In this document: positions 52,854-62,153 of the stretch, in pieces
Position numbering within the stretch: the stretch's first letter is position 1
Layout of the letters: each line of letters begins with the position of its first letter
DNA from: Acidobacteriota bacterium
GTDB taxonomy: Bacteria; Acidobacteriota; Holophagae; Acanthopleuribacterales; Acanthopleuribacteraceae
DNA length: 64,000 nt
Direction: 5' to 3'
Assembly: GCA_020439745.1 (NCBI GenBank)
Contig: JAGQSC010000025.1
Coordinates: 62,001 to 126,000, forward strand
Notes under the pieces: model-generated
The model's database searches: none
What the model saw: the letters and a program-made list of their open reading frames with translations, nothing else
What the model was told of the DNA's origin: nothing
Made by a program: the position numbers and the translations under genes

Positions 52854-53663
52854 ATGCGCGCCGTGATTGACGTAGAAACCCTGAGAAATTACCTGAGCGA
52901 CCCTGACTGGTTCGTATTTGATGCCCGATTCTCTTTGCAGAAGCCCGATGCTGGGCAGGAAGCCTACCAATCGGGCCACATCCCATCGGCACAGTACGCC
53001 CATCTGGATCGAGACCTGTCACAACCTTTGAGTCCACACAGTGGCCGACATCCGCTCCCAACTGCAGCTCAGTTCCAAACCACAATGCGCAAGTGGGGCG
53101 TGAATGCCGCTTCGAATCTGGTGGTTTACGACAGTAGCCGCTTCGCGTTTGCTGCCCGGTTCTGGTGGCTGTGTCGTTACTTTGGCCATGACCGCGTATG
53201 GGTTCTGGATGGTGGATTGGACGCATGGATGCAACAGGGGAACCCGTTGGACACGGATGTGCCGGAGTTTGCGGAAGGGAATTTCGTGGCACAACCGCGC
53301 GACCTGCAGGTCATGAACCGTGAGGCCATCCTCTCCCGACCCGAAGATTTGGTACTGATTGATGCCCGTGAAGCACCTCGGTATCAGGGGATCCACGAGC
53401 CCATTGACCCCATTGCCGGGCACATCGAGGGTGCGTTCAACGTACCATGGCAACACGTGACCGACGAAAGGGGATTCCTGAAACCAAGGGAGGTATTGGC
53501 ATCGCTTTTCAAGGAGGTCCCAGAGGGCAACCGGGTTGTCTATTGCGGTTCGGGTGTCACTGCTTGTGTGGTGCAGCTTGCGCTCTTCGAATTGGACCAA
53601 CCCATGCGCATGTACCCGGGTAGTTGGAGTCAATGGTGCAGCTACATGCTCGAAAACGGTTGA
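52854..53663 (+). CDS. sseA: 3-mercaptopyruvate sulfurtransferase/thiosulfate sulfurtransferase (rhodanese tandem)
   Basis: The 269-aa protein has two rhodanese domains. The second carries the active-site loop YCGSGVTAC with the catalytic cysteine (about 230), and CGSGVTA is typical of mercaptopyruvate sulfurtransferases. The first domain is inactive, with VLDGGLDAWMQ and GVNAASNLVVYD seen. GAGGAG lies 7 nt before ATG 52854. It is followed by serS after a 104-bp gap. The substrate could be thiosulfate instead, but the loop favours mercaptopyruvate. Confidence 0.88.
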   Translation: MRAVIDVETLRNYLSDPDWFVFDARFSLQKPDAGQEAYQSGHIPSAQYAHLDRDLSQPLSPHSGRHPLPTAAQFQTTMRKWGVNAASNLVVYDSSRFAFAARFWWLCRYFGHDRVWVLDGGLDAWMQQGNPLDTDVPEFAEGNFVAQPRDLQVMNREAILSRPEDLVLIDAREAPRYQGIHEPIDPIAGHIEGAFNVPWQHVTDERGFLKPREVLASLFKEVPEGNRVVYCGSGVTACVVQLALFELDQPMRMYPGSWSQWCSYMLENG

Positions 53664-53767
53664 ATTGTCTGCGGGCTGAGGTCTGAATCTGAACTGGAGA
53701 CTAGCTCCTAGCCGCCTCAATTGCTATGCTTAAGGGCCTTGGGGGAGGCTTCTTAGGTGGATTCTTC

Positions 53768-55048
53768 ATGTTGGATTTGAAGTTTATCAGGGATCACCTC
53801 GATCAGGTTGAGGCGATGTTAAAAGCTCGCGGTGGCGCCATGAATCTGGACGACTTTCGCAGCCTGGAAAGCCGCCGACGTGAAAACATCGTTGAAAGCG
53901 ATGGGCTGAAGCAGTCGCGTAATGAGCTGTCAAAACAAATCGGCCAGATCATTCAAAAAGGGGAGGACCCAGAGCCATTAAAACAACAAGTTGGAAAGAT
54001 GGCGGGTCGGATCAAGGAACTGGACGCTGAGCTGAAGGATATTGAGACATCGTTGTTCGCTTTGGTGGATCGCATCCCCAACATGCTTCATGCGTCAGTA
54101 CCTATGGGAAAGGGTGAAGCCGATAATGTCGAGGTGTCACGTCATGGCCAGCCCCCTCAGTTTGATTTTGAGCCCTTAGACCACGTAGATATTGGGAACG
54201 GATTGAGAATTCTCGATCAAGAAACCGCCGTGAAGGTAACGGGAGCGCGATTCGCGGTGCTTCGAGGAGACGGTGCCAAAATGGAGCGCGCATTAATCCA
54301 ATTTATGATGGATGTGCATAGTGAACAGGGCTACTTCGAAGTGTTGCCGCCCTTTATCGTGAACGGAGCCAGCATGTACGGCACCGGCCAGTTCCCAAAA
54401 ATGAAAGAAGACGTGTTCAAGCTTGAAGGCTTGGACTATTACCTGATTCCCACTGCCGAAGTACCGGTGACCAATATTCACCGTGATGAGGTGCTCAAGG
54501 AAGAGGATTTACCTCTTCTGTATCAGGCATTTACGCCTTGTTTCCGCTCTGAGGCGGGGGCCTATGGCCGCGATACTCGGGGCTTGATTCGGCAACATCA
54601 GTTCAACAAAGTGGAGATGGTCAAGTTTGTTCATCCGGACACTTCAGAGGCACATCTGGAGTCGCTGCGCGACCACGCTGAAGAGATCTTGCGCCGGTTG
54701 GGCCTTTCCTATCGCGTCGTGTCCTTGTGTGCAGCTGATCTGAGTTTTTCTGCTCAGAAATGCTACGACATCGAAGTCTGGTTGCCGGGCCAAAACACTT
54801 ATCGAGAAATATCGAGTTGCAGTAATTTCGGCGATTTCCAGGCGCGCCGAGCAAAGATACGCTACAAAGATCGCGAATCGGGCAAGAATCAGTTGGTGCA
54901 CACACTGAATGGAAGTGGCTTGGCTGTGGGCAGGACATTGATTGCCATTTTGGAAAACTATCAACAGGCCGACGGTACGGTGGTCATTCCTGACGTTTTG
55001 GTTCCCTACATGAACGGCCAGACACGAATTGAAAAACAAGCAAGATAG
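53768..55048 (+). CDS. serS: Seryl-tRNA synthetase
   Basis: The 426-aa class II synthetase has the N-terminal tRNA-binding coiled coil (about 30-105) and class II motifs 2 and 3: [20 protein letters not shown], and [18 protein letters not shown] near the C-terminus. It charges tRNA-Ser and tRNA-Sec. The family start [14 protein letters not shown] is at ATG 53768, preceded by AGGTGG; the frame back to 53726 is not used. It is followed closely by a thiolase gene. Confidence 0.97.
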   Translation: MLDLKFIRDHLDQVEAMLKARGGAMNLDDFRSLESRRRENIVESDGLKQSRNELSKQIGQIIQKGEDPEPLKQQVGKMAGRIKELDAELKDIETSLFALVDRIPNMLHASVPMGKGEADNVEVSRHGQPPQFDFEPLDHVDIGNGLRILDQETAVKVTGARFAVLRGDGAKMERALIQFMMDVHSEQGYFEVLPPFIVNGASMYGTGQFPKMKEDVFKLEGLDYYLIPTAEVPVTNIHRDEVLKEEDLPLLYQAFTPCFRSEAGAYGRDTRGLIRQHQFNKVEMVKFVHPDTSEAHLESLRDHAEEILRRLGLSYRVVSLCAADLSFSAQKCYDIEVWLPGQNTYREISSCSNFGDFQARRAKIRYKDRESGKNQLVHTLNGSGLAVGRTLIAILENYQQADGTVVIPDVLVPYMNGQTRIEKQAR

Positions 55049-55056
55049 GAGTACAC

Positions 55057-56241
55057 ATGAGCCGAGAAGTGGTGATTGTTGGGGCGGCACGAACGCCCAT
55101 AGGTAAATTTCAAGGAGCTTTCTCCCCTCTGACAGCAGTCCAGTTAGGCACTGTGGCAGCGAAAGCTGCTATGGAGCGTGCGGGCGTCGCGCCAGACCAG
55201 ATCGAAGAAGTGATCATGGGCTGCGTGTTGCCTGCAGGCCAGGGTCAAAACCCCGCCCGTCAGGTATTGATCCACGCTGGTATTCCCGATTCGGTAGGGG
55301 CCTTTACCCTCAACAAGGTATGTGGTTCGGGCCTTAAGACAGTCATGTTGGCAGCCCAAGCGATTAAGGCAGGGGACGCTGATGTGGTGCTTGCAGGCGG
55401 CATGGAAAGCATGACCAATGCACCGTATCTTCTGCCCAAGGCGCGTGATGGTTATCGTATGGGTCACGGCCAATTGCTGGATTCAATGATCTGTGACGGT
55501 TTGTGGGATATCTATAACGACTTCCACATGGGAAGCACGGCCGAAATGGTTGCGGAAAAGTACCATGTGAACCGGGAACAACAGGACGCTTATGCGGTTT
55601 CGTCTCACCAAAAAGCAATCCATGCGATGGATGCTGGTCTGTTCAATCAAGAAATCGTCCCAGTAAGTGTCCCCCAGCGAAAGGGCGACCCTCTGGTGGT
55701 AAGCCAGGACGAGGGGCCACGCCGAGATACGTCCGATGCGTCGCTAGCGCGTTTGCGTCCTGCATTCAAGAAGGACGGCACCGTGACTGCGGGCAACGCA
55801 CCCAGCGTGAATGATGCGGGTGCTGCAGTAGTCGTCATGAGTGCCGAAAAGTGTGAAGCTCTTGGACTAACACCATTAGCTCGCATTGTGGACTATGCCC
55901 AGGGCGGTCTGGCACCTGAGTGGGTGATGATGACACCTGTGCCTGCCACGCGGCGACTTTTCGAAAAAACGGGTTGGAATCCCGACAACGTTGACTTGTT
56001 TGAGTTTAATGAGGCGTTTTCGGTACAGTCTTGTGCCGTGACCAAAGAGCTTCAGGTTGATTTAGCCAAGGTAAATGTGAACGGGGGCGCTGTGGCCTTG
56101 GGTCATCCCATTGGGGCCTCCGGCACGCGCATTCTGATCACGTTAATCCATGCTTTGAAGCAGCGTGGACTGAGCCGGGGTGTGGCTTCCCTGTGCATGG
56201 GTGGCGGCAACGGCCTCGCCATGGCGATTGAGTCGATCTAG
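55057..56241 (+). CDS. Acetyl-CoA acetyltransferase (thiolase)
   Basis: The 394-aa enzyme condenses or cleaves acyl-CoA. Active-site residues are visible: nucleophile cysteine in [10 protein letters not shown] (about 89), [11 protein letters not shown] with the active-site histidine, and the second cysteine in [16 protein letters not shown] (about 316) is also typical. It lies between serS and purD with short gaps, so it is co-transcribed with housekeeping genes. Biosynthetic (acetoacetyl-CoA) and degradative roles cannot be separated. Confidence 0.95.
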   Translation: MSREVVIVGAARTPIGKFQGAFSPLTAVQLGTVAAKAAMERAGVAPDQIEEVIMGCVLPAGQGQNPARQVLIHAGIPDSVGAFTLNKVCGSGLKTVMLAAQAIKAGDADVVLAGGMESMTNAPYLLPKARDGYRMGHGQLLDSMICDGLWDIYNDFHMGSTAEMVAEKYHVNREQQDAYAVSSHQKAIHAMDAGLFNQEIVPVSVPQRKGDPLVVSQDEGPRRDTSDASLARLRPAFKKDGTVTAGNAPSVNDAGAAVVVMSAEKCEALGLTPLARIVDYAQGGLAPEWVMMTPVPATRRLFEKTGWNPDNVDLFEFNEAFSVQSCAVTKELQVDLAKVNVNGGAVALGHPIGASGTRILITLIHALKQRGLSRGVASLCMGGGNGLAMAIESI

Positions 56242-56249
56242 GAGGCTAC

Positions 56250-57500
56250 GTGCGTGTCTTGATCGTAGGGGGCGGGGGCCGCGAACATGCCCTTGGCTGG
56301 AAAATCGCCCAGAGCCCCCTCCTCTCAAAACTCTACTTTTCGCCAGGAAACCCGGGAACTGAGGGTTTGGGCTCGAATGTCCAGCTGATGGATCAGGCTG
56401 CAATGGTTCAGTTTGCGGCCGATGAGTCCATCGATCTGGTTGTGGTGGGTCCGGAAAAGGAACTGGTTGATGGGATTGCTGATGCCTTGGCGTTGAAGGG
56501 AATTCCCTGTTTTGGTCCATCGAAAGCGGCTGCACAGTTGGAAGGCAGCAAGGCCTTCTCCAAGGAAGTGATGGATCGAGTGGGTGTGCCAACAGCGAAG
56601 TATGGTGCCTTTACGGATTACGATCAGGCATGTAAGTTCCTGGAAAAGATGGGTCTTCCCGTGGTCATTAAGGCCGATGGGTTGGCGAGCGGTAAAGGCG
56701 TGACGATTTGCCAAACCCGAGATCAGGGTAAAGCGGCTCTTAAAGAAGCGATGCTGGACCAACGCTTTGGTTCAGCGGGTAACATGGTCGTGATCGAAGA
56801 GTTCCTCACCGGAACCGAGGCGTCATTCCACGTGATCACCGATGGTGAGCGACTGTTACGTTTGCCTACAGCACAGGATCATAAGGCGTTGGGAGAGGGG
56901 AACACAGGTCCCAATACCGGGGGCATGGGCACTTGCTCGCCCAATCCAGTCTGGACGGAGCGCATGAGTGATGAGGTGATGGAGTCCGTTGCAGGTCCCA
57001 TTATCGATTACATGCGCGATCAGGGCATGCCATTCCGCGGGGTTTTGTTCATCGGGCTGATGCTCACTTGGCACGGACCCAAGGTACTTGAGTTTAATGT
57101 GCGGTTTGGGGATCCCGAGACCCAGGTCATGATGCCGCGGATCAAGACGGACCTGTTGCCGGTTCTTTTTCAGTCTGCCAGGGGAAGGCTTGAAGTTCAG
57201 GACCTGGAGATTGATCCACAACACGCGGTTTGTGTGGTTTTGTCGGCCGCGGGTTATCCCGATTCACCGCGCAAGGGTGATGTGATCACTGGCATCCCGG
57301 AATCGGGCCCTGATCAGGTGGTGTTCCATGCTGGCACGGCACATGGTAGGGACCATGAAGTCATCACGTCTGGGGGACGCGTGATGGGCGCAACTGCATG
57401 GGCGGGCAATCTGGAAACCGCTCGGAAAAGGGCATACAAAGTGGCCAATCAGGTCCAATTTGAAGGTAAATACATGCGAAAGGACATAGGGTTGAAATGA
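56250..57500 (+). CDS. purD: Phosphoribosylamine-glycine ligase
   Basis: The 416-aa ATP-grasp enzyme catalyses the second step of purine synthesis (PRA plus glycine to GAR). It starts VRVLIVGGGGREHALGWK and shows PVVIKADGLASGKGV, TGPNTGGMGTCSP and EFNVRFGDPETQV. GTG 56250 follows AGGAGG and its stop overlaps purE by 4 nt. It is complete at the usual length. Confidence 0.97.
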   Translation: MRVLIVGGGGREHALGWKIAQSPLLSKLYFSPGNPGTEGLGSNVQLMDQAAMVQFAADESIDLVVVGPEKELVDGIADALALKGIPCFGPSKAAAQLEGSKAFSKEVMDRVGVPTAKYGAFTDYDQACKFLEKMGLPVVIKADGLASGKGVTICQTRDQGKAALKEAMLDQRFGSAGNMVVIEEFLTGTEASFHVITDGERLLRLPTAQDHKALGEGNTGPNTGGMGTCSPNPVWTERMSDEVMESVAGPIIDYMRDQGMPFRGVLFIGLMLTWHGPKVLEFNVRFGDPETQVMMPRIKTDLLPVLFQSARGRLEVQDLEIDPQHAVCVVLSAAGYPDSPRKGDVITGIPESGPDQVVFHAGTAHGRDHEVITSGGRVMGATAWAGNLETARKRAYKVANQVQFEGKYMRKDIGLK

Positions 57501-58012
57501 GTCAAGCACGTGTTGGGATATTAATGGGAAGCGATTCGGACTTTCCTGTCATGGAAGAAGCACTGAATGTATTGGAGTCCTTTGGGATTACGGCCGAAGT
57601 GGTGGTGACCTCCGCGCATCGTTGCCCAGCCCGAACCTCAGAATATGCCAGATCGGCACGTGAACGCGGTTTGGAAGTGATTATTGTGGGTGCGGGTGCA
57701 GCCGCTCATCTTGGCGGCGTGGTTGCAGCAGAAACCACCCTTCCTGTCGTAGCGGTGCCTATAGATGCCACGTCATTGCGCGGTGTGGATGCACTATATG
57801 CCACAGTCATGATGCCGGGGGGTATCCCTGTAGCTTGTATGGCCATTGGAAAGGCAGGCGCAAAGAATGCAGGCTTATTTGTGGTCGCCATGTTTGCCAG
57901 CAAAGACCCCGAACTGGCGAAGTTGCTCGATGAGTACCGTCAGAAAATGGCTGCTGCGGTGGAAGAAAAGTCACTGCGGTTACAAAGAAAACTAGCGGAA
58001 CGAACGGTTTAG
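57497..58012 (+). CDS. purE: 5-(carboxyamino)imidazole ribonucleotide mutase
   Basis: The 171-aa PurE converts N5-CAIR to CAIR. The family signature MGSDSDFPVMEEA opens it, followed by VTSAHRCPARTSEYA with the key histidine, then GAGAAAHLGGVVAAET and MPGGIPVA. Class I PurE is indicated by the MGSDSD and SAHR motifs, so a PurK partner should exist elsewhere. ATG 57497 overlaps the purD stop (ATGA). Confidence 0.95.
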   Translation: MSQARVGILMGSDSDFPVMEEALNVLESFGITAEVVVTSAHRCPARTSEYARSARERGLEVIIVGAGAAAHLGGVVAAETTLPVVAVPIDATSLRGVDALYATVMMPGGIPVACMAIGKAGAKNAGLFVVAMFASKDPELAKLLDEYRQKMAAAVEEKSLRLQRKLAERTV

Positions 58013-58043
58013 TCCCTAATGGTCTGAGAGATGCCTTATGCGA

Positions 58044-58064
58044 GCGGGTGCCAATGGCGCCCGC
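58044..58064. terminator. Strong hairpin in the purE/GH3 convergent gap
   Basis: GCGGGTGCC, AAT, GGCGCCCGC form a nine-base stem with one wobble and a three-base loop. It lacks a T tract on either strand, so it may end both convergent transcripts with Rho help. The surrounding 209-bp gap (58013-58221) shows no other feature. Confidence 0.45.
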
Positions 58065-58221
58065 ATCCCGCCTGGCCGTTTGGTTTTCCCGACCGGAATG
58101 CGATGGGTCGGCAATTGGGTGTTGACCAACTTCTGAGACCGACCAACAGACTTCCTGGATAGGCAGGCCACCCGCCAAATGGTTAGGTACAACGGTGCAC
58201 TGTCAACCGAGGCATTGCGGA

Positions 58222-59670
58222 TTAAGGTCCGTTGGAGTCAAGAAGCAATTGGACTTCGGTTGCGGACAATAACCGCGGAAATTTCCGTTGACCGCCTTCA
58301 TCGCGGCCCAGTCTTCTGAGGTAAGCGCCTCTATCTGAAATTCGTACAGCTTGGGGTTCTTTGATTCGGCCATCGCTGCGGTAGTCGTCATAGTCCTGGT
58401 TGCAGTCGCGCAGATGGCGGTCCAACTGCTGTACCCAGCCTTGGGGAAGGGGTTCGCTTGTAACCACAAACCAAACATGACAGCGACCCTCCAGGTCCGG
58501 ACCCACCGAATAATCGGCAAAAGTGGGTTGGATTTTGGCCATGGCTTCGGCACACTCGCCTTCGGTCACCTTTTCGTCGAAGGCGCTCATGGTTTTGTCC
58601 CGCGCGACATGGGATAGAATGAGTGGATCTGTTTGTGAAAAGACCAGTTGATCACCAATACGGTAGCGCCATAAGCCTGAACAACACGTGACCAATACTT
58701 GATAGGCATGCCCTGGTTTCACTTCCCAGAGGGGAATGATTTGCCCATTCTCGCATTCAAACTCGTAGAACACGTCGTAATGCGGGGTGAAACGCATGCC
58801 CTGTTCGCCGGGCCACTGAAACGCTCCGATGCCCAATTCAGAGGCCGCATAGACCTCGACAAATTGCACTTCGGCCGGTAGGAGCGATTGCATGCGTGCG
58901 CGATAGGGGGCGATCGACATGCCACCGTGAACCAGAAACCGTATTTGCGTACGTGCCTTTTCACTCAAATGCTCCAGGAGGGTGAGCTGCCAGATGGGAA
59001 TCCCGGAAAGTAGTGCGATGTCGGATCGTGATTCGAACAGTCCAATCGTGGCCTCAAGACGCTGGTTCCAATCGGGCAATGATGAAATGCGTTGAGGTGG
59101 CATGGCGAAAAGGTCTAGCCACCTGGGCGCTAGATATTTGGTGAGTGCACTCATGTCACCGGCTAGCACACCATTCACATTTCGATGTAGTTTCGTACTA
59201 CCACTCATGTATAGCGACTTGGATGCCAGGGGTTGGAATCCAGCCTCGATCAAGTGAGCTGTTAAGTCTAATGCCGCCCGACGATTCACGCGGATCATGT
59301 CCTGCGAGTATGGAATGAACTTGGTTCTGCCTGTAGATGTTCCTGAACTTAGGCAGTAGGTATCGATGACGCCGGGCCAGCCTTCGTTCACCAGAGGTGC
59401 GGCGGTCGCCTCATCCCGTGGGGCGCGTTGACCCAGCCACGCGGTCCAGTCCGCGTAGTCCGTAGGGTTGATCTGTTCTCGGAACACCGGATACAAGTCC
59501 GGTGCCTTCAAGAGTGACTTAAATTGGTGCTCTTGTCCAAAACGGGTTTCCTGCGCCCTCGCCACCAAGCGAAATAACGTGTCTCTAGGATCGCTTGCAG
59601 GTATGCGGATCCGGCGACGGGCCCAGAATCGTCCCAGCCGATCGCTTAACCCAGTACTTGTTCGAGCCAT
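58222..59670 (-). CDS. GH3-family acyl-adenylate amido synthetase
   Basis: The 482-aa protein matches GH3 auxin-responsive promoter enzymes (adenylate-forming). The ATP loop CLSSGTSTGRTKFIPYSQ (about 106-123) is characteristic, and SGLWRYRIGDQLVF, near the C-terminal domain hinge, also fits. GH3 enzymes join amino acids to carboxylic acids in plants; bacterial members have unknown substrates. ATG 59670 overlaps the upstream hydrolase gene by 25 nt and lacks a clear ribosome site, so coupling is likely. It is the last gene of a three-gene minus-strand operon. Confidence 0.9.
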   Translation of the reverse strand: MARTSTGLSDRLGRFWARRRIRIPASDPRDTLFRLVARAQETRFGQEHQFKSLLKAPDLYPVFREQINPTDYADWTAWLGQRAPRDEATAAPLVNEGWPGVIDTYCLSSGTSTGRTKFIPYSQDMIRVNRRAALDLTAHLIEAGFQPLASKSLYMSGSTKLHRNVNGVLAGDMSALTKYLAPRWLDLFAMPPQRISSLPDWNQRLEATIGLFESRSDIALLSGIPIWQLTLLEHLSEKARTQIRFLVHGGMSIAPYRARMQSLLPAEVQFVEVYAASELGIGAFQWPGEQGMRFTPHYDVFYEFECENGQIIPLWEVKPGHAYQVLVTCCSGLWRYRIGDQLVFSQTDPLILSHVARDKTMSAFDEKVTEGECAEAMAKIQPTFADYSVGPDLEGRCHVWFVVTSEPLPQGWVQQLDRHLRDCNQDYDDYRSDGRIKEPQAVRISDRGAYLRRLGRDEGGQRKFPRLLSATEVQLLLDSNGP

Positions 59671-60890
59671 GGATCCAAATGGGCCTGGTATCGACTGGCC
59701 TGAAAGATCAGATCGGAGTGCGTGACTTTTCGCTTGTCATCGAGGCTGTACACGACTTCCACGCGTGCATTGGGGAAAATGGTTTGTAATTGTTCCATGT
59801 CAGACAAGGTGTTGAAGGTAGGTGAGTTAGGTGCCAGTACATCCTGTTCCCCTTCCGCAAAAAGTACAAGTGTGGGTAGGTTTGTGAGGTAACGGATTTC
59901 CAGCGGTTTTTCATCCTGAAGGCCCAAGTAACGCTGAAAAAATCCTGAATCTGGGGAAAAGTTCTCATCGAATATCCGCAACACATCTTCTTCAATGGCG
60001 AGAATGGGGATGTTCTCCTTTTCCTCGTAACTCAGGTGTTTGGCACCGGACTGAAACATTTTCGTGAAGATATTGCGCGCCTTCTTCATGGCTGCTTCCA
60101 CGGCATCACTATCGTTCGGGTCCACGTCATACAACGGTGCAACCGCTCTTCCAACCAATGTCTTTTGCTTGTCTGCACCTAATTCCAGGACATCATCCAG
60201 GCACAGGACTGGGCTCAACAAGACGAGACCGCGTATGTCCACCGTGGCTGCGAGGTTGAGGTCCTGCAGCCACGCAAGAAAACTAATGATAATACGGCAT
60301 CCGAAACTGGTACCGATCAATAGTGGTGCTGTTTTCTGGCCCACAGATTTGATCGTTCGACTGTTTTGGTCGCGTACCAGATCGTAAATCTGATGAAACA
60401 GCGTTTCCTTGTTGAAATGCTGGTTTGGGTAGTTGAAATAGAACACGGGACCGTAGTTCAAGAAGCTTTTGCGCAGCAAGAAGAAGGCTTCATTGCCATC
60501 AGGTATGAAGCCGGGAATCAATATGGAGGGCGACCGTCCCATGGCACGTTCCCTGTAAATCGAACTGAGTGTGTAGGCAAACTGCTGTCCTTGGTCAATC
60601 AGGGTTTCCCTGAAGCGATTGGTAGGCGATTCCTTGTTCACTTTGGGTGTGTAGGGCTTGATCCGCCAAGACCGAATGCGTTTGGCGATTTTCGCTTTTA
60701 AGTAGTTCTTCGCGATTTGAGCCACGGCTTCAGGGTTGATGGGTTTCCGATCCTCGAGTCTGGCGAGACGCTCGTTGAGTTCATGGCGCAGGGTACCCAG
60801 GTCCAGAACCCTGCTGACGCGTACTGCCACCGTCATCAGACGAATGCCTTGATCGGCTTCGTAGGCCTCCTTAAAGTAATCCCGCCTCAT
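59646..60890 (-). CDS. Alpha/beta hydrolase with long N-terminal extension
   Basis: The 414-aa protein has a catalytic triad: nucleophile in LLIGTSFGCRI (GxSxG, about 195), Asp in LFAEGEQDVLAPN and His in KVTHSDLIF. The first 120 residues are a helical, charged extension of unknown role. No signal peptide. It is the middle gene of the DHH-hydrolase-GH3 operon. A carboxylesterase or thioesterase activity is plausible, perhaps releasing the acid activated by GH3, but the substrate cannot be deduced. Confidence 0.75.
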   Translation of the reverse strand: MRRDYFKEAYEADQGIRLMTVAVRVSRVLDLGTLRHELNERLARLEDRKPINPEAVAQIAKNYLKAKIAKRIRSWRIKPYTPKVNKESPTNRFRETLIDQGQQFAYTLSSIYRERAMGRSPSILIPGFIPDGNEAFFLLRKSFLNYGPVFYFNYPNQHFNKETLFHQIYDLVRDQNSRTIKSVGQKTAPLLIGTSFGCRIIISFLAWLQDLNLAATVDIRGLVLLSPVLCLDDVLELGADKQKTLVGRAVAPLYDVDPNDSDAVEAAMKKARNIFTKMFQSGAKHLSYEEKENIPILAIEEDVLRIFDENFSPDSGFFQRYLGLQDEKPLEIRYLTNLPTLVLFAEGEQDVLAPNSPTFNTLSDMEQLQTIFPNARVEVVYSLDDKRKVTHSDLIFQASRYQAHLDPWLEQVLG

Positions 60891-60911
60891 GCTTGATCGC
60901 TGTGCGGCGGT

Positions 60912-62006
60912 TTACTGGCCTGAAATTCGATCGAATATTTCGGCAGTTAACTTTGTGCTCAATGCATTCCATACAAGCATGCGCACATTGTCGCCTGAAT
61001 TCTTGGGTGCCATCAAACCCAAGGGTACCCGTGCACCGCCAGCTCCAGACTTGGCACCTGAGTAGTTCTCGCCAAAGATGGAATGACAGATACTGTTCAA
61101 ACTGATGGATTTGTTGGTGGTTCTAAGGCTGGCGACCAGAAAATCCTCAATAATGCCGAAGACCACGACGGTCTCAATGCCTTCCATGCGCAGAAACTTG
61201 TCGCCAATATAAGGTAGGCCATCGCGTCGCTCCGGTTTCAAGAACTCGAGTCCTGTAACCAGTACAGAGCCTTCAATTTGCTTGTTCTTGTTGGCAAGCT
61301 CTTCCAGCTCAAAGAAGTAACGGGGTATGGGGTAATTGCGAATGTTGGTGAGGATATTGATGTCGACTCGTTTGAGCAGGTAGAGAAAACAGTCGATATC
61401 TAATTGTCGAGTGTTTTCTGAAACCAAGTTCCAGGTGTCGTTTTCGATGCCGAAGAAAAGGGCTGTAGCAACCTGAATATCCTCTTCAACTTCCTCTTTG
61501 AGTTCGTAACCTGCTTTCAAGATGTAATCCGCCACGATGGTTGCCGTAGCGCCCACTTGGCGAATGTCTTTGAGAATGTAATCGCCTTCCGGGTCATCTT
61601 CGTGGTGGTCGATGATGATGTCTGGAAATACCGATGTACTTTGAAGGTTCTTTTTACCTGAGCTGGCCACATCGACGAAGATCTTCAACGCGTATTCGGA
61701 ATAACTGTGTTTTGGGTCCACCTTCTTCATAACCACATTGAGCAAGTTAACCAAGGTTCGGTTCTGGGGGTGCGATATTTCAGCGCCGTGGAAGATACAG
61801 GTATTGATGGATGGATTGATTTTTCGAACCAGATAGGAAAGGCCCACGGCGGAGCCGATAGCATCTGGATCAGGATTGTCCTGAGTAAAGATGGCTACCT
61901 TTTCTGAGCGTTTCAAACTGGTGACCGCCGAGACAAAGATCTCATGTGGCTCCAGTGTGCGACTGCGCTCACCAACGAATGACTTGACCGTACTAGTTTT
62001 GTTCAT
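60912..62006 (-). CDS. DHH-family phosphoesterase (NrnA/pAp-phosphatase-like)
   Basis: The 364-aa protein has the DHH motifs: TQDNPDPDAIGSAVGL (about 40-55), VDVASS, IIDHHEDD (about 133) and a C-terminal DHHA1 domain with GAGGARVPLGL. The group contains NrnA (nanoRNA/pApA hydrolysis) and pAp phosphatases. No CBS or other extra domain is seen. ATG 62006 is preferred over 62024 since AGGGA lies 7 nt upstream. It is the first gene of the operon that continues with the hydrolase and GH3; the promoter should lie in 62007-62153. Confidence 0.85.
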   Translation of the reverse strand: MNKTSTVKSFVGERSRTLEPHEIFVSAVTSLKRSEKVAIFTQDNPDPDAIGSAVGLSYLVRKINPSINTCIFHGAEISHPQNRTLVNLLNVVMKKVDPKHSYSEYALKIFVDVASSGKKNLQSTSVFPDIIIDHHEDDPEGDYILKDIRQVGATATIVADYILKAGYELKEEVEEDIQVATALFFGIENDTWNLVSENTRQLDIDCFLYLLKRVDINILTNIRNYPIPRYFFELEELANKNKQIEGSVLVTGLEFLKPERRDGLPYIGDKFLRMEGIETVVVFGIIEDFLVASLRTTNKSISLNSICHSIFGENYSGAKSGAGGARVPLGLMAPKNSGDNVRMLVWNALSTKLTAEIFDRISGQ

Positions 62007-62153
62007 GAAGGGTCCCTTTCCCAAAAACGGGGTCCAATTTTACCACGCTGCGCAATACATCGACGAATGGTTTCAGAACTGTTGCCCGGCGACATGTGCT
62101 TGGTTGAATGATTCTAGACGTTTAGAATCTGTTCAGAAGGGCGAGGGCAATCG

